From Epiperipatus broadwayi (lineage: Eukaryota; Onychophora; Udeonychophora; Euonychophora; Peripatidae): a stretch of DNA of 64,000 nucleotides. The notes beneath the pieces are model-generated. The model had not been told where the DNA came from. It did no database searches and was given only the letters and a program-made list of their open reading frames with translations. The translations under genes and the position numbers were made by a program. Each line of letters begins with the position of its first letter. Positions within the stretch are counted from its first letter, which is position 1. Positions 1 through 12,400 of the stretch are shown one piece after another. Where the stretch lies: NCBI GenBank assembly GCA_028023455.1, contig JAQFVV010000278.1:186001-250000 (forward strand). Direction: 5' to 3'.

Positions 1-710
1 ATGCAAATTTTAATTTTTTTATCCACTTCTTTTTATCATCTGCATTTAATAATCAATAATCAAGTGATCACAGACATACTTCTAAATTTTTATGTTTTAA
101 AACTTTTGATCAATATAAAAATCCCTATAGCAATTTTTATATTTCCTTATGTATATTACAGACAAAAAATATTGAATGTGGTGCGCTTTCAAAGAATAAA
201 AAAAATAGTTTGAATTGATACATAGTTCAAAGGTGAGAAAAAATATTAAAAATTAATGAAGATTAGTATGCATAAGTACTAAAACTTCATATATATTTAT
301 ATGGACAGCAACGTTTTTCTAAAATTTTACCTCTAAAGAAGCATGATTTTGCAATTATATTTTATTAAATGCGTAGAAAATAACAAACACACAAATTACA
401 TCTCTAATATATTATAAAATTTATGCAGCTGATATTTTTGTGGATTTCTATTGGATAAAATATTCAAAATGTACACATTAGAAAAAGCCTTATATTTATC
501 AGAATTAATGCACAATAGTCTATTGTTTGTGGGAATGCATTAAAAGTGCATTTTTGTATTATAAATATCTTGCAATGAAGATAATTCAAAGATATGAAAG
601 ATTTATATTTAATGTTATATTTGAGAAGGCATGCCAATTCTAAATATGTCAATTAAATAATTTAAATTTGGGGGGAAAAAATGGTTCTCTCCTGAACAAA
701 TTTTATCATT
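1..710. other. AT-rich stretch, no gene seen
   Basis: No coding, RNA or repeat signal that I can support. The short open frames here have no domain-like composition and are expected by chance. Confidence 0.5.
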
Positions 711-943
711 ATATATTCTAGCACGTGTGCGTGTGCGGCGCAACTGTTCCCAAAAGCTATGCTTTATCGAAGAAATGGAATTAGCATATTTGCATATCAT
801 TAAACGTGGTAGCAAGCTATGATTATGAAGGCAAGATCCTTTGAAAGTGCTCAGCTCGTTTGTTTTTAGTTATCTATTTTATATTAACACTTTATAGCTT
901 TTGGGAACAGTTGCGCCGCACACGCACACGTGCTAGAATATAT
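711..943. mobile_element. MITE-like element with perfect 50-bp terminal inverted repeats
   Basis: The arm at 711-760 is an exact reverse complement of 894-943. After an AT-rich edge the arm reads CTAGCACGTGTGCGTG and runs through GCGGCGCAACTG to CCCAAAAGCTAT. The arms are far more GC-rich than their surroundings, and the roughly 133-bp interior has no ORF. Both flanks are TA-rich, so a TA target duplication is possible but cannot be separated from the flank. Size, TIR length and lack of coding fit a non-autonomous DNA transposon; the superfamily is not recognised. Confidence 0.75.
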
Positions 944-1689
944 ATATATATATTTCCCAAAAGTAAAAAAAAAATATTTGACTTAATAATTATATATTGT
1001 AACAGTATTAATTTGTTGCACTATAAAGCTGCATAATCTAGAAAGTAGCAATCATTTCTTAATAAAAGACTAATAGAGTGATTAGTAAATTAATACATTG
1101 CCATGTGTGTGTGTGCACATATTAGAAATAATATAAGCAAAACATAATTACAGTGATGTAAGAATTAAAAGAAAAATAGTTTACAGAGTTAATACTAATA
1201 TTTAATACAAAAACTGCCTTTTTAGAATTATAATTAGTAAAATGATAATATATATATATGTGTGTAAAAAGGAAATTGAAATTAGTTAATTTAGTTGTTT
1301 TATTGCATGCAAGAGAATTTGAATTGTGAAAATATACTCTATTTTGTGACTATTCAGATTTGCCTTTTGGAATATGTTTAACAAAATAATTTATCTTTTT
1401 CTTGAAATAAATTCCTGGAATATTGTAATTATTCAGTTTTCTTAAAAGTCATTAACGCAGATGTTGACAACAAGTCATTTACACAAAATTGAATCAACTT
1501 CTCACATTACATATATTGTGCAAACAAAACATTTCTTACGATACTTGTTTCTTCAAAAACTTTACATTAATTTAATCCATTTCTTAATGATGATGTTTCA
1601 AGATTTTATCAGCTTAGAAAATTCCTAAGAATTAATTTAGCTCTCAGGCAAATGCTGCACAAGCATTTTTAGCCTTGCATTTTCAAATG
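944..1689. other. AT-rich spacer with short TA and GT tracts
   Basis: Contains (TA)n directly after the MITE and short GT runs near 1,105 and 1,258. No gene or recognisable element. Confidence 0.5.
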
Positions 1690-2100
1690 ATTACTATTCA
1701 TCATCATCATCAACCATTATCAATCCACTGCAGGATGAAAGTGTCTCCAAGTTCAATCCATCTTCTCCAATCTTCAGCTTCTCTTCTCCACATCACCTCT
1801 GCACACTTTTTTATTTCACCCATCCATCTAACATGTGGTCTCTTTCTGTGTCTTTTACAATCTCTTGGAATCCAGTTTAAGATTTCAATTGTCTATCTAT
1901 TATCATCTCTTCTAGCAATATGTCCAGTCCAACTCCACTTCAATCTTATAAGTTTTTCAATGAGGTCAGTAACACCTGTTTGTTCTCTTACCCATGCATT
2001 GCATTTTCAATCTCTTCTTGTTACCCCCAACATGCATCTCTCCATACTTCTTTGAGTGGTCTGAAGTCTCTGCATTGTTCTTCTATTAATTGATTCTTTT
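1690..2100 (-). mobile_element. RTE-clade LINE, 5'-truncated 3' end
   Basis: Read on the minus strand, this encodes the C-terminal tail of an RTE retrotransposon polyprotein: a tract like WTGHIARRDDN, then LNWIPRDCKR, then RPHVRWM and CAEVMWRREA. The same tract recurs at 24,895-25,170, 41,000 and 59,450. The reading frame has a stop after the first motif, so the copy is dead. The 3' end on the minus strand is a GGATTGATAATGG motif followed by (GAT)n, which is the simple-repeat tail expected of RTE elements. Homology stops near 2,100, typical 5' truncation during target-primed reverse transcription. Confidence 0.85.
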
Positions 2101-2252
2101 AAGTTTTTGTTATGATTTTTTTTTTGTTAAACAACTTTTAAAAAAAAAAATGTTAAATTTATGTCGGGCGTGAATGGTTGCATAGATTCATAAAGTTATG
2201 TTAGTTTAAGGGAGGGTAAATCTTAGGTTATTTGTTGTGTGGTTAAATTGGG

Positions 2253-2585
2253 TCAATGGATTGGATATATTGGTGTAATTAGTAAATGTAGTATGAGGTC
2301 CGCTACTTGCAGGATCACCTTATATGCCACACTCGAATGAAATAAGCCTTTCTTATTGACCAACGGAGACAGATGGTATTCCCTGCTCCTTGGATCATCC
2401 CTTTTTAGCCTATAGAATGGGGTAGTAAGACAGAAAATGCATTCCCTTCCTATGGAGTTTTTTTTTATTGCTTTTCTCATCAGACAGATGTAGTATTCCT
2501 GTTCTGGACGAGAGTCAATGTCTTCTATAACCATGCTGTTCAGATATACATTCCTGACAGTATGGTATTGTGCTTTCATATTCAT
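2253..2585 (-). other. unidentified 110-codon open frame
   Basis: An open frame in a locally less AT-rich patch; the predicted product contains NVYLNSMVIEDIDSRPEQEY and TTPFYRLKRDDPRSREYH. An in-frame stop lies six codons upstream of the first Met. I recognise no family, signal peptide or membrane segment. It could be a decayed transposon ORF, part of an exon, or chance. Neighbours are an RTE tail and a foldback, which favours repeat origin. Confidence 0.2.
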
Positions 2586-2599
2586 GCTGCATTGAATAC

Positions 2600-3146
2600 A
2601 TCAATGTATCAGATGGATTGACATTGGTTTGACTGCGAACTTTTGGCCTATGGTTAAATAAGGGATAGAATATTTTCTTTTCAAATGCAATCTATGTAGT
2701 CTATTCATACTCGACACTTTAATAAAATATTAAATTCATCTGTGCGAACTTAAATAAAATAAAAACAGTTAAATTGTGAATTAAAATCCAAAGTAAAGTT
2801 CTAGTGTTTATAAAAAATAAATAAAAATGAAAGTGAACATACTAAAATAATAATGCTAAATTTTATATATGTTTAATAAATGTTTGTATGTGTTATTACT
2901 GGCAATGGCTTCTTTTTTTTTTTTTAATTGAAATACTATTAGATAAAAATTTATATTTTATAAATCTCTGCATCTCACTGAGCTAGTGGCATTAACCTAA
3001 TGGTCGGAATAAAATATATATAAAAAAATTTTTTCTTAACTTACGTATCTGCCTACTATATAAATTTTTCAGGTTCAAATGCCTAGTGGCATCCTGTATG
3101 ACAGATACGGTAAGACTCTAACATATCTGACCATTATAATATATAT
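2600..3146. other. spacer with a possible tRNA-like fragment
   Basis: Near 2,985-3,010 is GAGCTAGTGGCATTAA, and near 3,070-3,085 is CAGGTTCAAATGCC. These loosely resemble pol III A and B boxes but are separated by an AT-rich insert. It may be a broken SINE head; nothing else is seen. Confidence 0.2.
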
Positions 3147-3438
3147 ATATTTCACACTGCTGTCAAAGCAACCTTCTCATCTTTTAATAGCAAGAATGAA
3201 AATCCATTCTTACTAATGGTCCATTGAATATATATGGACACTTAAAGATTGCAACTTGACTACAGAGTATTTTATGTTTAAAGAGGTTTATTTAAATTTA
3301 TTGTATCAAGATTTCATACTCTGTAGTCAAGTTGCAATCTTTAAATGTCCATATATATTCAATGGACCATTAGTAAGAATGGATTTCCATTCTTGCTATT
3401 ATAGGTGAGAAGGTTGCCTTGACAGCAGTGAGAAATAT
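3147..3438. repeat. long foldback (inverted repeat) element
   Basis: The left arm 3,147-3,270 pairs with the right arm 3,316-3,438 with only a few mismatches and small indels, around a 45-bp AT-rich loop. Outer ends read ATATTTCACACTGCTGTCAA on the left and the complement on the right. There is no ORF. Arms of about 120 bp that make up nearly the whole element fit a foldback-type MITE or an inverted retroelement end. Confidence 0.75.
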
Positions 3439-3550
3439 TGATTACTATCCTTACTGTGCATGTTTATGTGGTTACTGGTGGTTTCTAATGGTTACTAATT
3501 ATCCCAATTAGCTTTAAGCATTATTTCACTTATATATATATGTATGTGTG

Positions 3551-3577
3551 TGTAACGGTATATAATATGCCGTTACA
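3551..3577. repeat. 27-bp palindrome between TA tracts
   Basis: TGTAACGG at the left edge and CCGTTACA at the right edge flank a short AT core, with one mismatch in the arms. It sits between (TA)n tracts. TGTAACGGC also occurs at 47,971. It may be two abutting element termini. Confidence 0.5.
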
Positions 3578-6126
3578 ATATATATATATATTACATTTTA
3601 ATGACATTAATTGTTTATACTACTTCTATATGGAACGTAATAAATGTAATATGTGTGCTTAATAAACAATATGTGAAATTTAAATATATTTCACATGATA
3701 AAAATTTAAAAATATAAATTTACCTGCAAAATGACATTATATTCAATAAACTTTAACAATTATTCTATATTTTAAAATATTATAAATGCCTGCAATAAAG
3801 TTTAAAACCTGCAAGTTATTTCTTTCCTCCATGTGTTACTATGGAAACTGCTGATGTCACAGATATGATTTTGGGATAAAATATTTTCTCCTGAAAATAT
3901 TTAACAATGTTAATAAATGCTATTTATTATAAGTACTTTATCATACAATATTTGCATTACTATATAAATGTGAATAATTTGTACAGTGGATTAATTTAAA
4001 ACCTGAGTTCCAGAACTTAATATATATTTACTGCATCGTGATGAATATTTATTATACTTTATATTTACTAGAAAAACTGTTTAAAATTTACTAAGGATAA
4101 CCAAAAGTACTTTTAATCTTACATAATTATACTATAGATTTTAGTATCTTAGTTATATTATCCCATATAATGAATATATTTACTGTCCACAAAATATTGT
4201 TGCCAACATTCTTTTTCATATTCAAGTTTAATGGAGAATAATCCAAGAAAGAAACAGAATGGGATTATTTAATTTATTTATTTATGATAAAAGGTTGAAT
4301 TTATTTGTATTATGATTTTTCATAAGATCTTTTATTATGCACATATTATTATCATGTTATATGCTATATTTTGAAATATTGGTGATTAAAGTTCTCATAA
4401 TAGTACTTTATTATATTTACATATTTTAAAAATAGTATGTGTCTCAATTTTTAAATGTGGATAATTTATTTATGAAAGTGCAATGTTTTCAAAATTATAC
4501 AATGTAAATAAAGTATTTTTGGGGGTAAACTATGTTTTATTTTGTATTACTTCCCAAAGATTTTGAGGAAATTACTCCCACCATAGCCGAGATCAAGTTT
4601 TTTATAGAAAAAGAAACATTAGATATCAAATAGAAATGAGATTGAGTGTGAGGTAAAAATGAATTTCAGAATAAAATAGTTGAGTATTCAGAAAATATAG
4701 ATTAACAAAATGATTATTTTCTTCAGTTTTACCATTAATCCATTTCAAGTTAAGACATAAAATAAAAAGCTTGAATACATTGTGTTTTATCAGCATTATT
4801 TAAACTGGTTGGTCTTTTTAGTATTTTAATACACTTTCTCATGGTTTCAATCATACTTTTTTAAGTTAGGAAGTATTTTAGCATTGTCAAAATCAGGTTT
4901 GTAACCAAATTCTAAAAAAAAAAAGTAAAGTAAAGCTAATGTACTTAACTTCTGATTAATCACTTTTTTATGTTTCTTAATTCTGACATTAATTCCTCTA
5001 GTGGAATTACCTATCTAGCTGTTTGAGCATTGTAAGCATAAAATTTCAAAAATGTCCTGGTATTCTAAAAGTACTGTGTTTTTAGGTTTGTGGGAAAAAG
5101 CACCAATTTTTTTGTCAGTAAAAAAAATAGCCATTATTTTAAAATTAGATCTTATTAGTTACTCCTTTAAAACAAGGTTCCTGACAGAGATATTTTAAGT
5201 GCTGGCTCTGGCTAAGCATTTATCACAAAGCTTGTAGAGGAATTGGCAATCCTCATTGTTTTATAACTTACAAGCTTAAGAGATAGGGTCATGTGATCTA
5301 TGACTCTTATTTTGACTCTATAACTATTTTAATTATTTATTTTATCCTTTTCTTTATTGTCAATGATATGTAAAACTTTATATATGATGTTTTTATTGTA
5401 ACCATTAGAACTAGAATATATTTATTAGTTCTATTTCCATTATTATAAACTTAAAACAAAATAAAAATGATTTACTGTTTTGTATTGATATTTTTTCGTT
5501 GTTTACTTGTAATCCTGTTGAAAAAGTTTATCTATACTAGCTCAATATAATACTTTATCTGATTTAGTGATTCCATTGTCAAAACATTGTCTTGAAAATA
5601 CATTTTTATTCATGATTTTTAAAAGTATATATAAATTAAAGGACTTTCTATGGGATGTCCAGTCACGTTACTTGCTGATATCTTCATGAATAATTTTCAA
5701 AATCAAGTATTAAATGTAGCTTCTAAGAAATCATTTATTTGACTCAGATATATATTTTTTATATAGCTCATGGTATTGATACCTTAAATTGTTTTCTGTT
5801 TTTTTTAACGATTTACATCCTAATGTTACGTTTAATATGGAAGCTGAAAATAATAAAAAAAATCACTTCCTTTTCTAGATGTTTCAATTGCAAGAAAATG
5901 TGATGGTATTCTTATTGACATCAGTAACATGATTTTATATTTATTATCATTATTTAAAATTATACTGCTGACGAATGTGAGCAATCATACTATCAAAACA
6001 ATCCTTAGAAGTATGATCGTTCCATTTTATGCAAACAGCTGTCATTTGGAAATAGGCAAAAGCTAGGTTAAGTAATTCTTAGAATCATTAGAGTAACCAA
6101 CCTAAATCTTTGAAAAATAGTTTTAA
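3578..6126. other. AT-rich stretch, no gene seen
   Basis: About 2.5 kb with frequent stops in all frames, short poly-A/T runs and no repeat I can pair with another part of the window. Confidence 0.5.
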
Positions 6127-6738
6127 ATGAAACCAAATAATTCTAAAAAGAATCGAGACACTAGAAATCCTAATTTTATTGATAGAATAAAAAGAGAAAA
6201 CATTTGGACATCAAATCTCATTGAATATGTTGAAAATAAAAATGTGAACAAAAATCGTTTTAAGAACTTTATCTTTGCATCAGATATTAAAATGTTAAAC
6301 AAGTTTCTATGGCTGAAAACTAGTCAGAAAAGACAGAAAACAGTCTAAGGAACATTATAGATACAAAAATTAATCATAAAACTAAGAAAAAAAGAAATCC
6401 CAGTGTTAAATTGTTCATAGGAATAAAGTTATGATATCATTGTGTTGAACCAGAAGTTGCCGAATGTGACAAAACAGTGCAGGTCGAATAAATTATTTTG
6501 AATCGAATAAATTATTTTGAATTTTAATTCCATCTCAATATTAGAACTGAACATTATAGATTATGACATATGCTATCTTCCTGCACAAAATCAAGTTTCT
6601 CTGACGATCACAACAGAAGTTATTAGCCCACTTCTGGTGCGCAAAAAAAAAATCAAATCAACTCAGAATTACAATGAAATGATTACTGAGCTAAAAAACA
6701 AAGATTTAAAGGCAAAATTAGTACAAATGATGTTTTAG
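6127..6738 (+). pseudogene. decayed coding region of unknown type (two ORF pieces in the same frame)
   Basis: Open frames 6,127-6,348 (73 codons) and 6,517-6,738 (73 codons) lie in the same reading frame, separated by several stops. The first is Lys/Asn-rich with a piece like NFIDRIKRENIWTSNLIEYV. A 19-bp tandem duplication at about 6,485-6,520 (unit AATCGAATAAATTATTTTG) lies between them. The arrangement fits an old interrupted ORF, possibly of a transposon. I recognise no motif and chance cannot be excluded. Confidence 0.25.
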
Positions 6739-7108
6739 ACCTAAACAGAGACATTGAAGCTACAAATGATTCATCCTCTTAATTATTCCAAAGTTTAACA
6801 ACAAACTTTCAGATTATACAACCGAATCCTTGATTACAAATCAAGACCTAGAAGAAGCAGAATCCAATTAGTATCAACAAATAAGAATCATAGTGAACCC
6901 TGAAGTACTTTATAGTTGGGTGGGTTGAACAGGTATTGTGAACATTTGCAGACACAGGAGGTTGATAATGATTACAAACAGACTTTCAGCTCTATTGACT
7001 TCAGTGTGCAAGGTGATATGGACAAATGGTGTGTACTCATGGTGTGCAAGTAAATCTGGCTTGATTCCAGACTACAATGAATCAACTGTTGCATTGATGG
7101 GTATGAGT

Positions 7109-7683
7109 CTGCACTCCTATTCTTTTCCTTGGGTGTAGTGGTGGTGGTCATGAGGGGCTTGGTATATTTGTGACGGCAGTTGGCAATCATTGCCAAGCCC
7201 GAGGATACTTACCAGGCACATGAAAGTCACTAACCTCCATTGGACTTTGCCCTGAGAGGCTGCTGCACACCTCTGATGGATTGTTTATTAGGACAGTATT
7301 GATTTGAGCTCATTATTATTTTGTTTCCTTAGTTAACTTTAAAATTAGAGCGTTTGTAAGGTGGTTAGTCTGCTTTGGCCTACTACCAATTTTGTAACTT
7401 TGATAGAGTTTTTGCTGCAATAATTTTGAAGGCAATGGTCTGCACTCCTTTTTTGTTTCTCAGGGGTGATGGCAGTCATTGAAGACCTGGTTTATTGGTG
7501 CAGAACTGTTGACAATTATTGCCACTACCTGGAAATCCTGTTGGGAGGATACCTGGTCAATGTCTCAGCACCATTCCTGCTCTGGTAGGCAGCTGTGCCC
7601 TCTTGATAGGTTGGTTTTGGGAAGTGTAGATCTGTGCTCACTACTTGTTAGTTTTCCTTAGTTGGCTTTCCAATTCTGGGCAA
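7109..7683. repeat. old tandem duplication, period about 330 bp
   Basis: 7,109-7,350 and 7,439-7,683 align with many substitutions. Shared anchors are TCTGCACTCCT at the start, GTTGACAATTATTGCCA against GTTGGCAATCATTGCCA, GAGGATAC.TACC.GG, and a TTTTCCTTAGTTGGCTTT-like end. The region (6,900-7,960) is visibly less AT-rich than the rest. Open frames inside it are short and unlike any family I know. Confidence 0.6.
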
Positions 7684-8568
7684 GTACAATGAATGTGGTC
7701 CCTGCATATTTGGACTTAATTGGGAGACAGAGGTATCTAGAATGGTTTTGACATGGCTTGGCTGTGGGTCAAGAGTTTATTGCTTAATGAACTTGAGCCT
7801 TGGACTTCACTGCCTGTTGTGGTAGTTGGTGCAATGCTGGACTTGTCCACCTATTCAGCTGAAGCATTTGCATCCTTGCTTCAGGGCCCTGGGGGTGGGA
7901 TCATTGGGTGATGGATAACTTCTCAGCGGCTGGGCCATGTAGATCCATTTACAGATACCTATGTTCAGATACACATTAGCAACCATTTTATGGATATAAT
8001 TGTTAACAAGCATATGTACTTTATATAATCAATAATTATTTTACCTTGTTACATTGAACATTGTAATTCTCAAGTGGTAAATGTATCCAAAACTTTTTGT
8101 AATCTTTTTACTAATAAAGGTTACTTTTGAAGTAAAAATATATTGCTTTATAAGAAAGTTGTTCATCATTTTTTTATAAACTTACACTATCATTTTAATA
8201 AATAGTGTGCACGATATAAAATAAATACAACAAAATGCCCTTTAATATTTAATCGTATCAACGATAATAATTTATAATGTTAAAGAGTTAAAATTGTAAC
8301 AATAGTATATTTAAATTTTAGGAAACAGATAATTTTTTAATCAAATTTATGCAATATTATAGCTTAGAACAAACCTACAAGCTAAATATATGAATGTTGA
8401 AATATATATTTATTCTTTTAAAATTGATTTCCAACACACACACATTATATATATATATATATTACAAAAAAATCAAGTCAGAAGTCACATGACCTAATTT
8501 AACAAGCTTCTAATACAAATGTTATATATAGAGCTTTCAAATAAGCTTTTAACATGCTTTGTCCCTCA
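7684..8568. other. spacer, no gene seen
   Basis: The GC-richer patch continues to about 7,960, then AT-rich sequence with a (TA)n tract at 8,447-8,462. No supported feature. Confidence 0.4.
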
Positions 8569-8596
8569 TTGAAGAAGCCAGTAACAGAAACTGGTC
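8569..8596 (+). ncRNA. hammerhead-ribozyme-like motif (degenerate)
   Basis: TTGAAGA (8,569-8,575; hammerhead box 1 is CUGANGA, so the first base is changed) is followed by a short stem-loop region, then GAAAC (8,587-8,591) and GTC (8,594-8,596). The order box 1, stem II, GAAA, tiny stem III, GUC matches the minimal hammerheads known from Penelope-like elements. CCC...CA upstream can pair with TGGG downstream as stem I. Related motifs occur at 28,201, 37,971 and about 38,415. Activity is not claimed. Confidence 0.4.
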
Positions 8597-8973
8597 TGGG
8601 ATTGGGCATATTCTGGAAAGGTTGTTAAGAGCTTATTTGCGAGCGAGCTCACTCTCTCTCTCTATATATATATTCTCTGAAATGAAATATAATCAATTTA
8701 TAAGACAACTATATACTTAAATAATATATAAATAATACATTTATTAACATCTAATCAATTTTTGTTCAAAAATGAACCTTGTCAAGATATAACAATCGAA
8801 AAAATTCACGTGATTTACATATTATTTTAACACACCATCTACTGGTCAAACTTAACAATAAAGATGTTTTTATATTTTCCAATTTTTATTTCAGAGAATA
8901 GTATATTAGAAAGACAACATAATGGTTTTATAATGCCATCATGTGATATATATATATATATATATATATATGG

Positions 8974-9473
8974 NNNNNNNNNNNNNNNNNNNNNNNNNNN
9001 NNNNNNNNNNNNNNNNNNNNNNNNNNNNNNNNNNNNNNNNNNNNNNNNNNNNNNNNNNNNNNNNNNNNNNNNNNNNNNNNNNNNNNNNNNNNNNNNNNNN
9101 NNNNNNNNNNNNNNNNNNNNNNNNNNNNNNNNNNNNNNNNNNNNNNNNNNNNNNNNNNNNNNNNNNNNNNNNNNNNNNNNNNNNNNNNNNNNNNNNNNNN
9201 NNNNNNNNNNNNNNNNNNNNNNNNNNNNNNNNNNNNNNNNNNNNNNNNNNNNNNNNNNNNNNNNNNNNNNNNNNNNNNNNNNNNNNNNNNNNNNNNNNNN
9301 NNNNNNNNNNNNNNNNNNNNNNNNNNNNNNNNNNNNNNNNNNNNNNNNNNNNNNNNNNNNNNNNNNNNNNNNNNNNNNNNNNNNNNNNNNNNNNNNNNNN
9401 NNNNNNNNNNNNNNNNNNNNNNNNNNNNNNNNNNNNNNNNNNNNNNNNNNNNNNNNNNNNNNNNNNNNNNNNN
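8974..9473. other. assembly gap (500 N)
   Basis: A run of exactly 500 N directly after a (TA)n tract. Frames spanning it are artefacts. It hides the first ~9 bp of the 5' LTR and the 5' target duplication. Confidence 0.99.
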
Positions 9474-12400
9474 TTGTATGGGTCACCAGCTAATTTTTGT
9501 GCTAATCTATTAAAAATTTTAAATTTAAGTTATATTTGAATATGTGATGTTAATTTTGCTTATGGTAATATTTCAAAAGGTTTAATTAAAGCAATCTATG
9601 AGTATTTGATATGTGAAATTGTGCTGAAATTGAGAGAGACATTTTAATGATGATTATTATAATATATGGTTGGAAAAAAAAAGTGGCCATAGTTAATATT
9701 GCATTAATATATTTATTAAGTAGGTATTTAAAACTAAAAGTGTTTAAAAGACAAGTTAAAATTAAATGCATATATTTATAAAAGAATATAAATATTTTAA
9801 TTATTATAAGTACATAAATAGAAGATTAATATTTGATTTCAATAATGTCGAATTATTAATTTAAAATCTGTTATATTATCTTATTTATTTTTAAAAAATA
9901 TTTATTTTAAAAATGCAATTGTTAGTTATTTTTAGATTATGAGAAGCGTTTCTTTTATTGTAAAAAAAAAAACAGATGTTAGTTAAATACGCACACATGC
10001 TTGGAAGTTGTTTAGTAAAGTTGCAGAACTATTTTAAAAATCATGTTATAAAATTTATAAATAATACGTGAGTTATCACGAGATAAAATAAAGATAAATC
10101 AATGTAGAATATTAAATCTGATTTTTAAAAAATATTGCTTTAAAAGTATAACGTATAAAAAGACTTAGTGTATTTTAAATAATCTTATAAAAGTTAAAAT
10201 TATAATCAAGTCAGTAAGAATATTTTTAAAAAATGTTTAATAGATTTAAATAAACGATAAAGATTATTTTAGAAATTTGATAATGTAATAAATATTAAAT
10301 ATTAAATAAGTCATTATTTATTTTATTTTTGTGTTGTTGATAAATATGTAAATAAGCCAGCAAAGTTGATTGTTTAAATGTACCAATCAAATTAGAAGTT
10401 TCTTCCGGTATAAAAGCTCAGTTCAATTGTTAGGAGAGGACTCTGTGATTGATTTTTCAAGTTAATTGTGTTATTAAAAATAGCTACGTAAATTTTGTAG
10501 ACGCTTTTAAAATCATTTTCAAAATTATAAGAGTGTCTTGTAAATAAGTTATAGAAATTTTAAATGATAAACATGCAGTATTAACTTAATTTTTTCCCTA
10601 TCAATCGTCTCTATATTAAGCTCAATTTACATGCAAATGGTCATGGGAACATCATATATAGTGAAAATATATCGGAAACTTTATACTAGAAGTATGACAA
10701 ACGCTGGATTAGTTCGGAAAATTACGAGATGGAGAAAAGTAGTATTTTGGACAGTATATAATTTTAAAAGCTAATTACTAGTGACTATTAGAAAATAGAT
10801 ATTTTAGAGAATAAAATACTTTTTTATGAAGAAAGTATTTTTGCAAGCTATAAATTTAAAAATATATCTTAAGTAAAGATATTAAAAATGAAAGTAGTTT
10901 TATAAATACTTGCCTTCTAAGTCTTTATGTTTAAAAGACTGAATGTTGATAATTTTGAAGGCAAATAAGTTGAAAATATATTAACTAAAAGTCTTAATAT
11001 AATAAAAATTATTATATTGAAATAATTTAAACGCTGGTCGTTTATAGATAAAGAAGCTTATTCTTACCTGGATATTTTGGTTATGGAATGTGCAAGTAAT
11101 ATGTGGATGTCCAAGTTAATTTAAAAAAATAATTAAATATAAATTTTTATAAACTATAGACTAAATTAAAATAATAACTTTTGAATAATATTTTTAAAAG
11201 AACTAAACCAGGATCCTATAAACTATTTTTAATTTTATTTTATTTTCTTGTGGGAACTTATTTTTAAAAAAGAACATTTTCGTTTTTCATAAACTTTTAA
11301 AAAAACACGTGATGGACCGGAAACAGGAAATGGTGTTCTAGTGAATATGTGCCTAGGATTAAAAAACTTTATGGTGAAAAGGAAACATCGCTGGAGTTAT
11401 GTAATATGAATTTTGTTTTATTTATCTAATATAAAAGTTAAATATTATTAATCTATTAAAAATAAGATAGGTACATTTCTTAAAATAATAACTAAAGTAA
11501 TATAATAATTAATTGCATAAATTTATTTTATAATTAATATAACACGGAATATATATTAAAGAATGATCGTGAGTGTAAATGTAAATTATTTTATGAAGCT
11601 GTAATTCCGAAGATTATTGGAAGATGGACTGTACATTAAATCATTATTGATGGTAAAAATTGTATAATAATAATAATTTTAATGTATTTAATATGTTTTC
11701 TTTAGATCAACCGAATGATATGTTATTGTTGAATGAATGTATGAATATTTTAAAAATACACACACATTATATTGGCAGTAACAGTTTTATTTAAATATGC
11801 ATAATTTGAATTTATGATATAAATATGATACAACATTACATAATAAGCTTAGAAATAATTATATGATTCTTTCGTAAATAAATTTTGATTTTTATTTTTA
11901 TTATTATTATGTTGGAGTATTAGAATTATATTTATTATTCATACAAGTAATTATTTTATTTCAAGTTAGGAATAGATTTAAAAGTCTATATTTTACTGTT
12001 GTTTTATTGGATAAATTAAGTTAAGTTTTATGTAGAAGTTTATGTTGGATTAAAGATTTACCGAAAATAGATGACGAAGTATAAATAGTTTGGATAATTA
12101 GTATTTATTTAAAGTTGAAAGTTGTTTTTCCGGAAATTTTAAATAAGTTTTAGAGGATGTTTTGTAGATAAAAGTTTATTAAGAAGGAGTAGAATAACAC
12201 ATAAAGTAAAGTAATAATTTCACACAGAAAAGAATCATAGAATTTATCTAATATAATACTTTATGAATTTGAAATTGATTAATAATTTAAATATTATTAT
12301 TTTTAACAGTACATATATGTAATGCATATTTGATAAAACATGTAGCATGAATTGCAATAAGTGAAATATAAAATTATAATCAATTATTTGTTATTACATT

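Noticed and set aside
8839-9539. Three ~200-codon frames across the N run
   Set aside because: They consist almost entirely of X over the assembly gap.
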